Of a DNA stretch of 64,000 nt, positions 23,532-36,812 are shown piece by piece. The notes beneath the pieces were generated by a model. It did not search any database. It worked only from the letters and a program-made list of their open reading frames with translations, and was not told the DNA's origin. The DNA lies in assembly GCF_008831285.2 (NCBI RefSeq), contig NC_045138.2:27747934-27811933 (forward strand), given 5' to 3'. A program made the position numbers and the translations under genes. Numbering within the stretch: position 1 is the stretch's first letter; the number at the start of each line of letters is the position of its first letter. Source of the DNA: Nymphaea colorata. Lineage: Eukaryota; Streptophyta; Magnoliopsida; Nymphaeales; Nymphaeaceae.

Positions 23532-26214
23532 AAAAAAAATGCCAAAAAATAAAAAACACAAAAAAACACGTATAATACGTGTATACTACGTGTTTCCCCC
23601 ATATTTTTCATATTTTTATTAATTTTTATTTTTTATAATTTTCACGATTTATTAAATGTTTTAAATTTTTTTAAAAATTCATTGAGATTTTCTCGACATA
23701 TATAACTTTGCCGTATTATACTCGAGAAATTCTTCACTATATAATACCTGTACACATTTCTTGTGACAATGCTTACAACGAACTTACCTTCGAATCTTCT
23801 GACTTGACATTAAAAATAATCCATGTTTTACCATGCCCTCTTTCTTTATTACCAACTGTGGTGTTCTGGAACTAACCATGGACATGGTCGCACTAGTGGC
23901 TGAGATGGCACAAGTAGGTCCCAATGGTGGTCTGGTAGTGATAGGTGAGTGCTTCTGGGGTTGTAGCTAGGTTTGGCTAAGCGAGTCAATCTCTAGCAAG
24001 CTCTGTGCTGGGCTATGTGCAGGTTTCTTGCCAATACGAGGACTTTAAGTCAGTTTACTAAATTGTCTACAAATTTTAAATAGTAGTTCATGAGAGGCGA
24101 AGCTATCCTCATTTTCCTTAGAATCGAAGACTGTTTCAGAACCTAGGTGGTGATCCAATAAACCCCTTAGCTCGAATGTTACACATGCTACCATTTGCAG
24201 TCTAAAAAAATAGCACCCATGAGAATCAAACTAAGGATGCATTATCAACATGACACTAGGCGTGACCAGAGTACAATGGTTTTTTTAATAAAATAATATG
24301 ACATAAGATGCCAGCACTCAGAATCTAGTGGGGTTTGCGTGTTCAGTTAGTACAAGCTAGCTAGCACTAAGAAGAATATTAAGGAAACCTTTTTATTTCC
24401 GGTTCACACTCATTCTAGGCCCTGTTCTTTTTAATTATATACAGGTATTATGACTACAATAAGAGAGAGAGAAAGAGAGAGAGCCGATAAAATGAGAATT
24501 CATAGCAAAATTTGAAGACAATGAGCAGGACAATCACACAATAAAATGAAAATAAAAAGAGGTGGAGAGAGAGAGAGAGACAACGGGATGCCTTCAAAGC
24601 ATGCTTCTTCCAAAGTGAGAGCGATTTTCCGGGTTGCCAAAAAGAGCCACATTCATCTGGCTGGAGAGTTTCATCTATAACCCTTTAAGTTAAAAGTAAG
24701 GAAGAATTCTACACCTTTCGTAGGGTGTGAGGGTTGGATTTAAGAACTCTTCTTTTTAAAGTCGAATAAATAAAGAGTTAAAGCACCTGGGTTAGGTAAG
24801 GCTGGTAAGCGGGCCGAAAAACGGAATGAGACGTGCTTCTTGCTCGGCCTCATCAATTCAATTATGCTGATCGAAACTCGGCTCGTGTTCGCTAGGAATC
24901 AAGCTTGGCTGGTTTGAGTAATGAATCTAGCCTATCTCACCTTGCCTCACGAACAGTTAGTTTGTCAGTAGAATGACCTGAGCTGGAACTCAAATGAGGG
25001 CTGAACTAGCAGTACCGCAAGCCCAGTGTACCTGTGAGTTCATATGAAACACACTTGAGCTTAATTAGTGTCACAAACCTCACTTGGATTTCGTGAGTTT
25101 ACATGAGCTCAACTGTTCTCACCCGTGTTGAGCTCACCAGCTTGCTGAACTATTTGGTCAATTCTCAGCGCCATTCGAATTAAAGAAAGCATGTCCGAGT
25201 CTTCAAGAAATAGCAGCCCACTAATTACCTCTTGCCTTGAATCAATGTCAATTTTATACCACTAAGAAGTCATGAATATTCCAAACTGTTACTGATCCAG
25301 CCAACATTTTAAACTCTTTCAATCAAATTGTTGGCACCAGAGTTTACATGAAAGTTCACAAAAATGCAATTACATAAAGCCAGTTAATGGTACATAGTGT
25401 GCCACATTAAGAATGATATCTCCTTGTTGATAAGGACTTCACAGCATGCGTGCAAGCTGTTAGCGATGCTTCAGCGTCTTCAATAACACTTCTTTCCTAT
25501 AATGTAGTGTTAGGTGCAACTACATTTTGTTTTTTTTCTCTTGTGGTCTTCTTCGATCCATCCAATCCATGGACTATGGCCCCCTTCCGATAAGTTTAAA
25601 AACGTTCAAGATTCATATCTATTTTGAAACTTGGCTGTAAACTATAAATATATTTACTGATTAGACAGACCAACCAAGTGCGTTATTGACACAGAAATAA
25701 AAAATTGCTTCTAGTGCAAAGGTTAACTAAAATGATAAAATATGAAGTTCATATCTTAAAGAAAGGCCGATTATGGAATTAAATTTGGCAAAAATGAAAG
25801 TTAGAGTTAGAAGGGAAAGCCATTGAGTACTTGGCGTCTACATTACTGCAATGTATCCGTGAATTAGTAAGGCACTTTTCATATTATACCATTAATATGA
25901 GAAAACATGTTTCAATTTTTAAGTTTCATTTAACTAATAGGGATATTTTGATCACTTCTTACTCAACTCATGGTCACTTGTTAGAGGCCATAACATATAA
26001 TCTGCTCCAGTGAATCACTTGATGCACAAGTAACAGATAGGTTCAAGTCAAATCCTTCACAACTGGTTCATTTAAATTGCAGATTCACATGTCACAATTT
26101 TGGAGTGGGAAGCTGCTTGGCCTTTGTTTGGTGATTTGAGGAAGGTCAAAGTTGCATCTTTTCTTTTACTTTTTGAGTTCAGGAATGCTTTAAAATCTGG
26201 GTGAAAAGTGGGAC

Positions 26215-26404
26215 TGTAACGCCTCAAAAGTTTAGTCTCGTATTAAAGATTGTGAGAGATCTTCAAGGACTTATAAAAGGGATCATTAATGAAATGATTG
26301 TCCTGGTTCCTAGCTTTTTTCTGGTTATGACCGAAACTGTTAGGGAGCAGGTTGGGATCCGTTGAACCAGGAGCTCGAGCTTGAGAGTGGGTCGGGTTGT
26401 TATA
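26215..26404 (+). mobile_element. Possible solo LTR or short MITE
   Basis: Begins TGTAACGCC and ends GGGTTGTTATA, terminal patterns common in plant LTRs, with a TATAAAAGG box inside. No target duplication could be found, so this is only a suggestion. Confidence 0.3.
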
Positions 26405-27746
26405 GTGTCATCAACTACGAGCCATGTGAACTGAACTAGTGATGAATTTTTATTGGTCTGCGAATCTAACCAGCTACATTATGTCAAAATGGATTCTCGA
26501 TGATCCATACCCATGCCCTGAACCAAATAATTGGAGGTATCTACAATAAACAAATTCAGCCAATTGGATTTGTCTCAGATCCATTATACTTAAGGGTGAG
26601 TAATGGGCCTGGTACCCGATGGGTAGTTGGGTACCTGGCTCTGGCTCGTGATGAGCTGGTTCTTTGACTTTTAGGCTGATCTGATTAAAAGAATTTGCTG
26701 AACCGTGCTGGCCCGAGTTGAGTATTGGGGGCCGACACAGCTTACTTATTCATTGACATATGACATTAGCAACCAACTTACTTAAAAACTTTTGTGCATC
26801 TACGATGGCTCTTTTAGAGACTTTTCATGTGTTTAAAAACTCTTAATATGTCGCCAATGACATTCTTAAAAGCTCTCAGCACATCGTTAAGGGGTTTATG
26901 AGATATTTAAATATGAAATAGTAAAGGTTTTAAATATAAAGACATTGAGCCGAGTATTAGCAAATTAAAATTGATGATCAAACTCGACCTGAATCAAACT
27001 TGGACCACCGACAAGACATCAGACTCACCCCGACTTTCTTGAGCCTCAGGCCCAGAAGCAGCCAGCCCGACGGACACGCGTTCGGTCACGGTTTTTAGGT
27101 CGTCGTCCAAGTCCAACTGCGCATGATGCATTTGTGGGCCCGCATATTCTTGGGAAGCAGACCAATCTCCTCTCACTTTACGACTCTTCCTCTAATTGCT
27201 GCTTGTGGGCCAGCTGATGAGTCAGCATCTAACTGGTTAGGTAGGCGTGGTAGATATTTTCCTTTTACTATTATCAAATATTTAAACCCGAATAAAAATA
27301 CTTTTAAATTAAATCTGAGTATTTTTTGGCATATAGGGTTACTTGAACCTTTGGATGGTAAAAGAATTTCCTGAACTAAAAAATTCTCTCAACAAGTTAC
27401 TCGTGTTTTTGTAAAATGTTTCCAATGTTCATTCATGGAGTATCAGTTGAAGCCCACATTTAGGACAGATGGATTCGAGACCAAACTTACGGGGTTTCCT
27501 CATTTTGAGATGGCAAGATAGGCGGATCTTCTTCTCTTCTTCTTCATTTGCAACATACTGACGATCCATTTAACCTCTAATAAAAAAAAGATACATAACC
27601 GCTCTATTGTTCTTATGCCTCATCTTAAGATGCCTTTTGGAATAAAGGATCTTGGGTCCAGATTCCATATCTTTGATGGCAGATATTTGTGGCCTGAGGC
27701 TCCACATGAAAATTTAATAATTAAAAAGTAGATCTTAAGTTCGACG

Positions 27747-27748
<2 letters not shown>

Positions 27749-27779
<31 letters not shown>
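27749..27779. repeat. (TA)n microsatellite
   Basis: About 15 uninterrupted AT units. Confidence 0.95.
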
Positions 27780-27781
<2 letters not shown>

Positions 27782-28839
27782 TATATTAAATTGTCCTGGC
27801 CAAATTTGAAAGGAAAAATCTTCCAGCCTCTCATAACACACATGTTGATGCATGCATCTGGACACACGTGATTAATGGGTGCCTAAAGATTGTCGGTGAA
27901 CCAACACAATTACAACAACGTCGGCCTATAGCCATCAGGTAAGGCCCCTCACTCAGATCCACATAGATAGGATGCATTTTCTACGAGACCTTTCTGTTCT
28001 AATATAGATAAAGGTGATTTGACCTCGAAGGCGAGTCGTCTTGTAAATTTATGACTTTGAAGGAGTTGGTTGGTGTGAATGTGAATGAAACTCTTGTAGG
28101 AAGCAACTGCTTATTTTTCTAAATCACTATGAAGCCACGGTGTTATAAGATCTCTTCTCGTGTTATAACTTAATATCCTCTTTTCCTCGAAACATTCTTT
28201 TCTCATTTACGATAATCACTTTTTTTATTGCTAATTTAATGAGCGTACATTTATGTGCGAGCGATTACTTTTGATATAACTCAAACATTTTCCTTCATTT
28301 CTCTCTTCATAAAAACTCATTGTTAAGTGTTTAATGAAAGGAAGAATAAATGCAGCGGTTTGAGTTGCTTCAATAGATGTTAGGAATTAGCTACCACCGT
28401 GAATAAAATTAAATTCCAACAAGACAGACCCTGACTTTTTTTTTTTTCTTCTACTTTTTCGCCCATAATGCTTAATGAATAGGGAGAACATGCAAAGGGA
28501 ATTATATAAATCAAGTTGTAAAAAAGTTACTCTCGTGTTTCTCAATTAACAGCCAGTCCTAGCAGGATTTTTTCTCATTGGTAAAATTCTTGAGGCGTCC
28601 TTATCCAAACCACTATAGCTCATTTTTCTTCTTTTGGCAATAGGTGTTTCTTGTCGGTTTTGAACTCGTGACATCCTACCAACTCTATAATTTTCTGTTT
28701 AGGGTTGTATGAGGAAAATGCAAATAGTTTTCACCAACGCATATAAACACATCAAAAATTGAATTTGAAAGAAAATTGGAGAGTTTAGAAACCATATGAC
28801 CCAACTTCAATTACCCCAATGAAAAGTTGATACCTTTAT

Positions 28840-29414
28840 TGCATGGGTGTCACCTCCCTTGGGTTTTGTTAAGTTGAATATTGATGCGACTGCTAGAACA
28901 AATCCAAGAGACTTAGCGGCTTGTGGTTTATTTCAAAATGATAATGGAAAATGGTTATTTGGTTTCACTTGTCATGGTCATATAACCAAGGTTGAACTTA
29001 TTCCTATTCTAAATAGTTTGAAATTAGTTTGGAAACTTGACTTTTATAAAGTTATTGTTGAATCACATTCTTTGTTAGCTGTGAATAAGGTTTTAAAAGA
29101 AATGCAGCTCTCATGATCCTTTATTCTAGATAGTGAAGCAGTGTCAAGATTTGCTGAGACGAGTTTGTGAGTGTGTCGTATGTCATATGCATAAAGAAGC
29201 TAATATGTGTGCTGATTTTTTTGCTTCGTGTGTCTTTCAAGAATCCTTTAAAGTGACCGTTCTTACCAATCCATCAAGTCTGCATCGGTTGATTGATGAT
29301 GATGTAATTGGTGTAACTCGACCTCGTGTCATAATTAGTTAATGCAGTTTTAAACGTATTATAGTTAATTAATACGATTTCAAACCGCTCCTATCTATCA
29401 AAAAAAAAAAAAAA
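28840..29414 (+). mobile_element. LINE 3' remnant: RNase H-like domain plus poly(A)
   Basis: 5'-truncated non-LTR retrotransposon end. The first frame (28847-29116) reads SPPLGFVKLNIDATAR, then CGLFQNDNGKWLFGF, the opening of the RNase H-like domain that ends many plant LINEs. After a stop and a frame change, 29133-29342 continues with HMHKEANMCADFFA, the domain's C-terminal motif. A run of 15 A at 29400-29414 is the tail, preceded by CTATCTATC. CCAACT occurs just before the start (about 28801) and just after the tail, too short to prove a target duplication. The upstream endonuclease and reverse transcriptase are missing. Confidence 0.75.
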
Positions 29415-30102
29415 CCAACTCACATAACCATATACTTCCACATGGAAAGTATTCCTCAACGTTTCTAGTCAAAGTTTGGCATCTCATCCAATTGAGAATA
29501 TCTAGTTCTAACTTTATATATTTGGTTTACTTTGGAATTCCAAAGCAAGTAACGAATTTTCACCTTCAACTTGTCTAGATCCGACCCAAGTAACATGGGC
29601 AAGGAGGTTAGATATTTCCAATTTTTCACCGGAGAAAAATGGGATATCGGAAGACCGGCGATAATCCGGTGGTCGCCTATGAGGATGCCACGTACGCCTC
29701 GGCAGGCACCCTGTGGGTCCTCCACGTCAGGTTGACGCGGACGATTGAAACTTGCCCCCTTTTATAGTACGAGTAGATCTAAGAAAACGACAAACGGATG
29801 AGGATGACACCGACGACCCTCTCGTAATTACCATACCACCCTTACCAATTACGTAAATGACAGTTTTGTTTTAATTTCCCGTGAAAACAAAGTTTAAAAG
29901 GACGAGTTCATTGTTTGGCGTGCAGAATAAAATAAGGTTAACTCCGAAATCCCTATAATGTCCACATCGATTTGATTTGTTGTAAACTTTCATTTAAGCG
30001 TAAGGAGAGACACCAGAGTGGAAGGGCAATTAGGCCAATTGAGAATAGTGGCAGTTTGGTAAAACTCCGCTCGAGCGCATGCAAATAGGAAGTATCGGTT
30101 GC
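29415..30102. other. Upstream region of MIOX
   Basis: Moderately GC-rich flank containing CCACGTACG (near 29689) and CCACGTCAGG (near 29719), which carry ACGT cores. The 86-codon minus-strand frame here shows no recognisable domain. Confidence 0.5.
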
Positions 30103-30110
30103 TATAAAAG
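30103..30110 (+). promoter_or_regulatory. TATA box of MIOX
   Basis: TATAAAAG lies about 410 bases before the MIOX ATG, at a spacing that suits a transcript with a leader intron. Confidence 0.6.
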
Positions 30111-30177
30111 GCGGCCTCCTCCGAGGCCATCTCCACGCCAAAGCCGTTCGGGCCGTCCTCTACTCCCCGTTTTCTTG

Positions 30178-30490
30178 GTAACTCTTTTTCTTTGGATAGT
30201 TATTTTGTATTCTTTCGTTACGAATCTTGTTTGTTCTATGTCCTGATTATCTTAATTCTTATCATGGATGTATTAAAATATAACAATGACAATTCAATAT
30301 AATGAAACACACTAAATTAATAATGACCGTGCTCCTCATGGCGATGACGGAAAATGCTGTTCTTATCCCATTCTGACCAGAAAATGAACAGTCGATGGCG
30401 ATTATCGCGATGGAGCTGCGATTCTTTTTTCTTCGTTCTGTGTAATCGTTTCTTAGATGCTCCGTTGATCTGTTGCCTGTTGTTTTTTAG
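30178..30490 (+). other. Probable 5' UTR intron of MIOX
   Basis: Donor TTG/GTAACT at 30178 and acceptor TTTTTTAG ending at 30490 would excise 313 bases between the TATA box and the ATG at 30515. The resulting leader would be short and free of upstream ATGs. Inferred from splice signals only. Confidence 0.45.
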
Positions 30491-30514
30491 GTTCGTTTCT
30501 GGCTTTCCCTCAAA

Positions 30515-33500
30515 ATGACGGTCATCGTACCTGGTATGCACTTATATATAACTTTCTGTTGCCCATTTTTTCTTATGTGGTGAGAAGATTCTGAAATAGA
30601 TTTATTTTTTTGGTGTGGAATGAAGAGCCTGTTCATGGGGCGGAGGAAGAGAAGAAGGTGAGCAAGGATGAGTCGTCCACGCAAATGCGGATGAATCTGG
30701 TTCTTGACGGAGGTTTCGTGGTGCCGGAGAACAACGCGTTTGGAAACTCCTTCAGGTTAGTTAATTAATTCATCCTGTTTGCGGTATCGCAGTTGTATTG
30801 TGATTGTTGTTCTTTTTATTTGTATTGTTTCCGAGGTTGGCGTTTTAGTTTCTGATTATGTTACTGTGTTGATGTGATCTGAGTTTGTTGTTTATTGTTG
30901 ATCTTTGTTTTTCACGGCTTGGGGTCTCCATCTTGGAGTTGGAAGATGGAGATTAATGGGGAGTTCCGTATTTGTTGGTCTTCCTGAAAATGTGGGGCAT
31001 GTCGACGTCTTCCGACGTGTCGATGATGTGTTCTTCCGCTTGGCTTTTGTTTGAATGCATGCATTGCAACTGGCAAGTTTCACCAAAATGAATTTTGGAT
31101 CCTTTTTACCAACAACTCACATGCACCTTTACTTTTTTTTTCTGTCTCTTCATGAATGTTCTTTCTCTTTGTTTGCATGACAAAAAAAAAGAAAAGAAAA
31201 GAAAAAGAAAAAGCAATACTGGAGCAACACGTCTCCTTCATAGGCCAGTACAGCCTACAACGAACAGCCAAATAATTGGAAAACCTAGTGGCCAGTCCTT
31301 GGTTGAGAAATCCAACAAAATTGGTGGCATTTTCCTCGAATTGGATTGAGCAGATAGATTCGGGCCACGCCTCTTGTTGGACGATAAGAACGGTTGACGA
31401 TTTCTCTGCTGATGAACCATGATAGTTCTGTTTTTTTCAAAATTTTCGAAGCTTTTCTGATAGAATTTCAGTTTTGTTTCTTTTATACTAAGAATCGGTT
31501 TGCACATGCAGAGATTACGACAGGGAGAGCGAAAGGAAGGCGATTGTAGAGAACTTCTACAGAAAGAACCACATCTACCAGACTTATGAATTCGTATGCC
31601 TTCTTGTCTCTTCCTTCTTTAGTTTTTAACTTTCCTTTCTTTTTTTTTTCATTCGGTTCTCTAAGTTGTTCCGTACCTGCTGTCTCTCGGAAAAGAAAAA
31701 ATTTAAGTACGTATTTTTTTCCGAAAATTGCCCAAAATGGTTGTAGGGTTTTTTTTAGCTCCCACATACAAATTCCGGAAAAAGGACAGGCATTAAAAGG
31801 AAATACATAAAGGCTGGGTGGCTTTTGTAATTTTGTGGTATGTTCAAACATTTGTATTTGGGATACCAGTTGTTTAGAAATATCTCACATTTAATTCATG
31901 TAGGGCTTCGAAGTAGTTAGTGTACAATGAGGCCCAAAGAAAGAAGGTTAAGAAAGAAAGTAGGATGGAAGTTGACATCCAGCCCATTGCTGTGAGTAGT
32001 TGACAAAAGTTAGTCGATAGACATGTTAATATGTTTGATTTGGATTGGATGTCCAACCGAACCATTCCACAAAAATTGGATATAGAAAAATATATATATA
32101 TATATCCAATTAAGAAATGGAATATAATTTCTTATTTGAAATCATATTAGATCATACTGCAAGGCCGGGGCTGACCTTTTTTCTCTCATACTACCTCACC
32201 TACTTTTTCTTTCTCGTTATGTATATATATATTCCTTTTGGTTTTCTATTTTTTTTCATATTGATGGTTGAGAAAAGCTGAAAGAAAATTTGTAAATTAA
32301 TAATTCATAATTTCATTGGCTTTTAGTTTGGCTTCCTTTTAGGGGTTATATAGAAGCTGCAACAAGTTAACATGGGTCTGGTGTTGCCACATTGGATTTA
32401 AATCCATTGCTTAACATGCTTAATCCCAGTTCCTAGTTGAGTCTGAATTGACATCGAGTAATTTGTTAACTAGATTTCAGCTTTAGGTCTACACCCATTC
32501 TGCACTCAGCTGTTCTAGGGTTCTCAGCAACAACTTCAAATCAGAAAATTGATATGGTAGATTTGGTAGCTGGTGCATCCAGCAGTTCTTGTTAGCTATT
32601 CTGAACCAAGTCACAAGACCATGTTGGCAAAATGATATGGCCGGGGGTTCTGATTGCTGCCCCGTTTGTGTATTAGGCCAACAAGAAGAAGGCCGAGTTT
32701 GCAGAGCTGGACAGAGCAGTAATGGGCATCTGGGAATGCTGTGAGCTCCTTCACAACTATGTTGATGAGAGTGACCCTGATCTCGACGAGCCACAGATTG
32801 AGCATCTTCTTCAAACAGCAGAAGCCATCCGAAGAGATTATCCTGATGAAGATTGGCTTCATCTCACTGCACTTATTCATGGTAAGAACCGTTTGCTGCG
32901 GCACTGCACAAGCATAGTGACCCTTGAAATTTTGAATCGGTCTTGGCTTGGTTCTGTGTGGGTCCTCTTAGTTCCATTAATTAAGCTTTATTTAATACAT
33001 CAAGCTTTAGATTTGTTTAAGTTTTCATTTGTTTTTTGGTGCTCAATTCTGCCAGATCTTGGAAAGGTGATGCTTCATCCTACCTTTGGCGAACAGCCGC
33101 AATGGTGTGTTGTTGGTAAGATATATGGCTATTGACAGAACAATTTTCTTGGAATGTGATCTTCTTTTTGCGGATAACCAATTTCGTTAATGCAGGTGAT
33201 ACTTATCCACTTGGGTGTGCTTTTGATGAGAACATAGTCTACTCCAAGGTAACTATTTCGTTTGAACAATTCTTACTGAGCTAGAACCTTACTGGTCTGA
33301 TCTGACCAGGACCAGGCCCATCACTCAGGTGCTGGTCAGAGCGAAGACAATGAAAATTTTCTCCTCTGTTTGGTTCTATAGTTAGCTAGCTCTAACTTGA
33401 CTAACATCATTGCGTTGGCTCAATATGGTGCAGTACTTCAAGGAGAACCCGGACTATAACCATCCTGTCTACAGCACAAAGCTTGGTGTATACACAGAGA

Positions 33501-34062
33501 ACTGTGGCCTTGATAAGGTCACCATGACATGGGGCCACGACGAGTACATGTACTGGGTACGCCATTGCTCACCATCCCTTCCCTTTTGAAACTTCTGTTC
33601 ATCCAAATTTAGTTTGGTCACATTGACACATCGAACTTGTCGTAACAGGTGGCGAAGCAGAACAACACCAGATTGCCACCAGAAGCTCTTTTCATCATCA
33701 GGTTCCACTCATTCTATGGTAAGGAGTTCACTGCTCGTCTTTCTGGATTTGAGACTGAGTAGTGGGTCTTTCATCTTTCATGTTGCGAACTGACTTGAGA
33801 GAAAAACCTCTGGCCAGCAATGCACCGGAGTGGAGGATACAGATATCTCATGAATGATGAAGACAAGGAGATGCTTAAATGGGTCCTCATATTCAAGTAG
33901 CCTGTTGAACCCCAGTCCCTTTTTCTTTACTCTAATTTGGTCACTGAAAGCATTAACTGTTTCTTGTTGATTTTCTGCAGCAAATATGATCTTTATAGCA
34001 AGAGCAAAGTGAAGGTCAACCTCGAGGATGTCAAGCCCTATTACCAGTCATTAATTGATAAG

Positions 34063-34107
<45 letters not shown>

Positions 34108-34207
34108 CTCTCCCTCTCTTTCTCTCGCTCTCTCCCTCTCTTTTCATTGTAGCAAAAGATTGTGATTTATTTTTTTGCAGTATTTCCCGGAAAAACTCCG
34201 ATGGTGA
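30515..34207 (+). CDS. MIOX: myo-inositol oxygenase (EC 1.13.99.1)
   Basis: Non-heme di-iron oxygenase that cleaves myo-inositol with O2 to D-glucuronate, feeding UDP-glucuronate for cell-wall sugars and proposed ascorbate routes; cytosolic. Exons: 30515-30533, 30626-30755, 31512-31593, 32677-32881, 33056-33115, 33196-33248, 33434-33556, 33649-33718, 33818-33896, 33981-34062, 34181-34207. Phases close to 309 residues, the family norm. The six expected iron ligands are visible: His120 ([13 protein letters not shown]), His145 and Asp146 (LIHDLGK), His218 (WGHDEYMYW), His244 (RFHSFY) and Asp277 (NKYDLYSKS). Their spacing matches animal MIOX with constant small offsets. The C-terminus is YFPEKLRW. 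The final exon encodes only eight residues. A long CT run fills the last intron. No defects seen, so the enzyme is probably functional. Paralogue number cannot be assigned. Confidence 0.97.
34066..34144. repeat. (CT)n microsatellite in the last MIOX intron
   Basis: An imperfect CT run begins three bases after the exon 10 donor and fills most of the intron, leaving about 35 bases to the acceptor. Confidence 0.95.
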
Positions 34208-35875
34208 GAGGAAAGATCCGAGCGGTGATGGTGACACGGGGATTTGGTTTTCATGTTTGCTTTCTGTCTTCGCGTTTGAGCTCCTAAAAATTTGATTTGT
34301 TTGGCGGATGGGCTCATGAAATAAAAGGTCTTCTGATATCGTTTCTTGTGCATCCTTCTGTTCATCTTGTTATTTTCCACCACCAATTTACTCATTCCCA
34401 AGTCTACCGTGACCAATAAGACTGCAATAATTCAGATATAATCGGCTATCTAAATTGAGAACCTGTTGAATCGAAATGCTGCAAAGCTTATAAATTCATG
34501 AAATATCCATGCATCTATCAAAGAAGGTTTCAGATCCTTGCTAGAAATCAAGGTTCCAAATTCTATTCTGATACGCACTTGTAAAGTTCTAAATTTTACT
34601 ACGAGATGAACCAAAAAAAAAAATCAGAAAAGAGTGAAACTTGCTGCATCAATTTGGAATTGCTTCTTAACCATCGGCTATGAGACTGAATCCTTATTTT
34701 TGCACTTCGAAGTTTACCGATTGCCAACCATGGGTGACGGGTGTTGCCAGTAGGAACGAAATTTGACATTTTTGGTGACCAGGCTATTTGTGTTGGGTAC
34801 CTAGAAGAAGAACGATCGACCCTGATAAAAAATGACCATGAGAGAGCATGTGCCATACATTCCTTAAAAGTCTGATCGTCCTTTCGATATTGAACGATTC
34901 GATGCATCATAGAATTGAGGAGAGCTCCACCCATACAAAAAGGTCGCTTACTTAATGAATAACAGAAACATAAAATTTAAATGTTATTAGTTCACCGTGA
35001 GAATGTAAGAAGGGAAATGAAGGAGCTTGAAGACGACTCAGTCGGCCACAAATGAAGAATCTTCGGCATTTTACGTCCGTCCCTTTTTTTTCCGGAAGCA
35101 TATCCCAAAATGTCAAGAAGATAGACCTATGCACGTTTTAACAAGACAGACATTTTATATTCAGCTCAATGAAGCTTTCCATTACATTTCCAATTCTTCC
35201 AGGAACTTTGTTTCAAGTGAAAATATTGAAGCGTAACTGCATTCACCATACCACTTTGAATCGTCTCACACATTTTGGGGTTAAGCCTCCTTGGTAAGAG
35301 GCACGTTTCGACCATTCAAGAACGCTTGAGCATCGAAACTCCTGAAAAAAACAGGCTGAGGTCATGAGGCCCAATGCACGAAGTAAAAGCTGTGAACCTC
35401 TTAACACTCGAAGATAATACCTTCAAAAATCATGCGACACCAAATTCAAATAAAGTCAAACAGGATTTACACGCAAATTAACTACTGCCAATGGAAGCTA
35501 AAGTTACTTAAAACTCATCCTAATTTTCATTATTTACAAATATCATAAACTCACGGAGTCAGACATTGGCTTTGTAAGGGTCCAAATATCGGGTACATAC
35601 TCAAACCAACAACAGAAACCCAAAAGTAAGTGAGATCCAAATGAATGTAGCGAACTTGAACATTGTTACACTTCATTCTACGTCAATGGTTAGTGCTTTT
35701 AAAATCCACTAGATGCCTATGGTCCAAACAAGCACCAGAGGGATGGGTAGCGGTTCATGCTGACCCATGTCTCCTTAAACACCTGCCTGATCAAAATCAG
35801 CCTGAATGAATTGCTATAGAATGAATAAAGGGCTTCACTTTTCGATCTTGGGCATTTGGGACAGCCTTTGTGGTT
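34208..35875. other. MIOX 3' UTR and convergent spacer to MED6
   Basis: AATAAA at 34320-34325 is a likely MIOX poly(A) signal. A 111-codon minus-strand frame at 34599-34934 shows no recognised family. Nothing else identified. Confidence 0.6.
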
Positions 35876-36764
35876 CTACTTTTCTAGTCTTGGTCTCTTG
35901 GATGGCCCTTCATCAATTATTGGGTCACGAGGATACTGTGAATCCGACGACTGCTGTGCTTCAGAGCCTTTTTCTGCATCGGAGGCTTGTGGTGGAGTGT
36001 ATCCTTCAGGAAATGGGGGTGGAGGAGGTGCCGGAGGCAGCTGCATACACACACACACACACACAGAGACAGAGCTCAGTTACTTTCAAACATTGTAGCA
36101 GCTAGACGGATATGAAACTGGCACCACAAGTTCCATCCATGTTTTATGATAAGGACCTCATTAGTTCTGTCGTACCCTTTTGGAATCATGATAGTCAATA
36201 TGCACCAACAGAGGCAACGGAATAAGATAGAAAAGATACCTTCCGCAGCAAAGATCCAAGAATGTGATCAACACGTTTAACTTCCTTCAAGTCAATGGCA
36301 TCTTTCCCGGTGGTTCTTGGCTCCACAATGGCGCTGTCATTTTCAGAATCAACTGCAAAGAAAAAAGATACATCCAAAGCCAATTTCCTGAGGTTATCAA
36401 CAACAAAGACATAATTATTTAGCACTACAAGATCAGAAAAAATAAATGAACCAAAGGAATTGCAGAACGGAAGCTTATAGGCAGATCACTTCCAATGTCC
36501 AAACAAATAGCAAATGTTATTTTCTATGACATTTCCAAATTGTAATTTATAGTGATATAATGGGAAAGCAACCATTGAAGAATGATTACTACAGAGAAAG
36601 CAATCATTGAAAATGATAAGAATATAGATGCATTAAAGTTAATTGCAAACTTAAATGAGGAGCTCACTGGGAAAGATTAGGTGCCCTTGGATGACAGACG
36701 AGAATAGTTGCATGAAAATTTCATATTGAAAATTAAATTCTAGAGGTATTTTTGGACAGGAGGC

Positions 36765-36812
<48 letters not shown>

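Larger units (their letters stand above)
21892..28839. other. Gene-poor spacer, 7 kb
   Basis: No supportable gene. Contains a pentanucleotide repeat (22697-22736), a hairpin-rich stretch (23461-23590), degenerate GCTCG-rich repeat tracts at about 24800-25150 and 26590-26750, a possible solo LTR (26215-26404) and a TA microsatellite (27749-27779). The GC-rich bases just above 21891 are the likely SIG3 promoter and 5' UTR. Confidence 0.6.

Noticed and set aside
26030-26060. GGTTCAAGTC reminiscent of a tRNA B-box
   Set aside because: No acceptor stem or A-box at the right distance; no tRNA gene was found in the window.
24800-26750. GCTCG-rich tracts that might be a Helitron or LTR
   Set aside because: Too degenerate; no termini, hairpin or target duplication could be defined.
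34599-34934. 111-codon minus-strand ORF downstream of MIOX
   Set aside because: No motif recognised, no splice or start context supporting it; chance frame is more likely.
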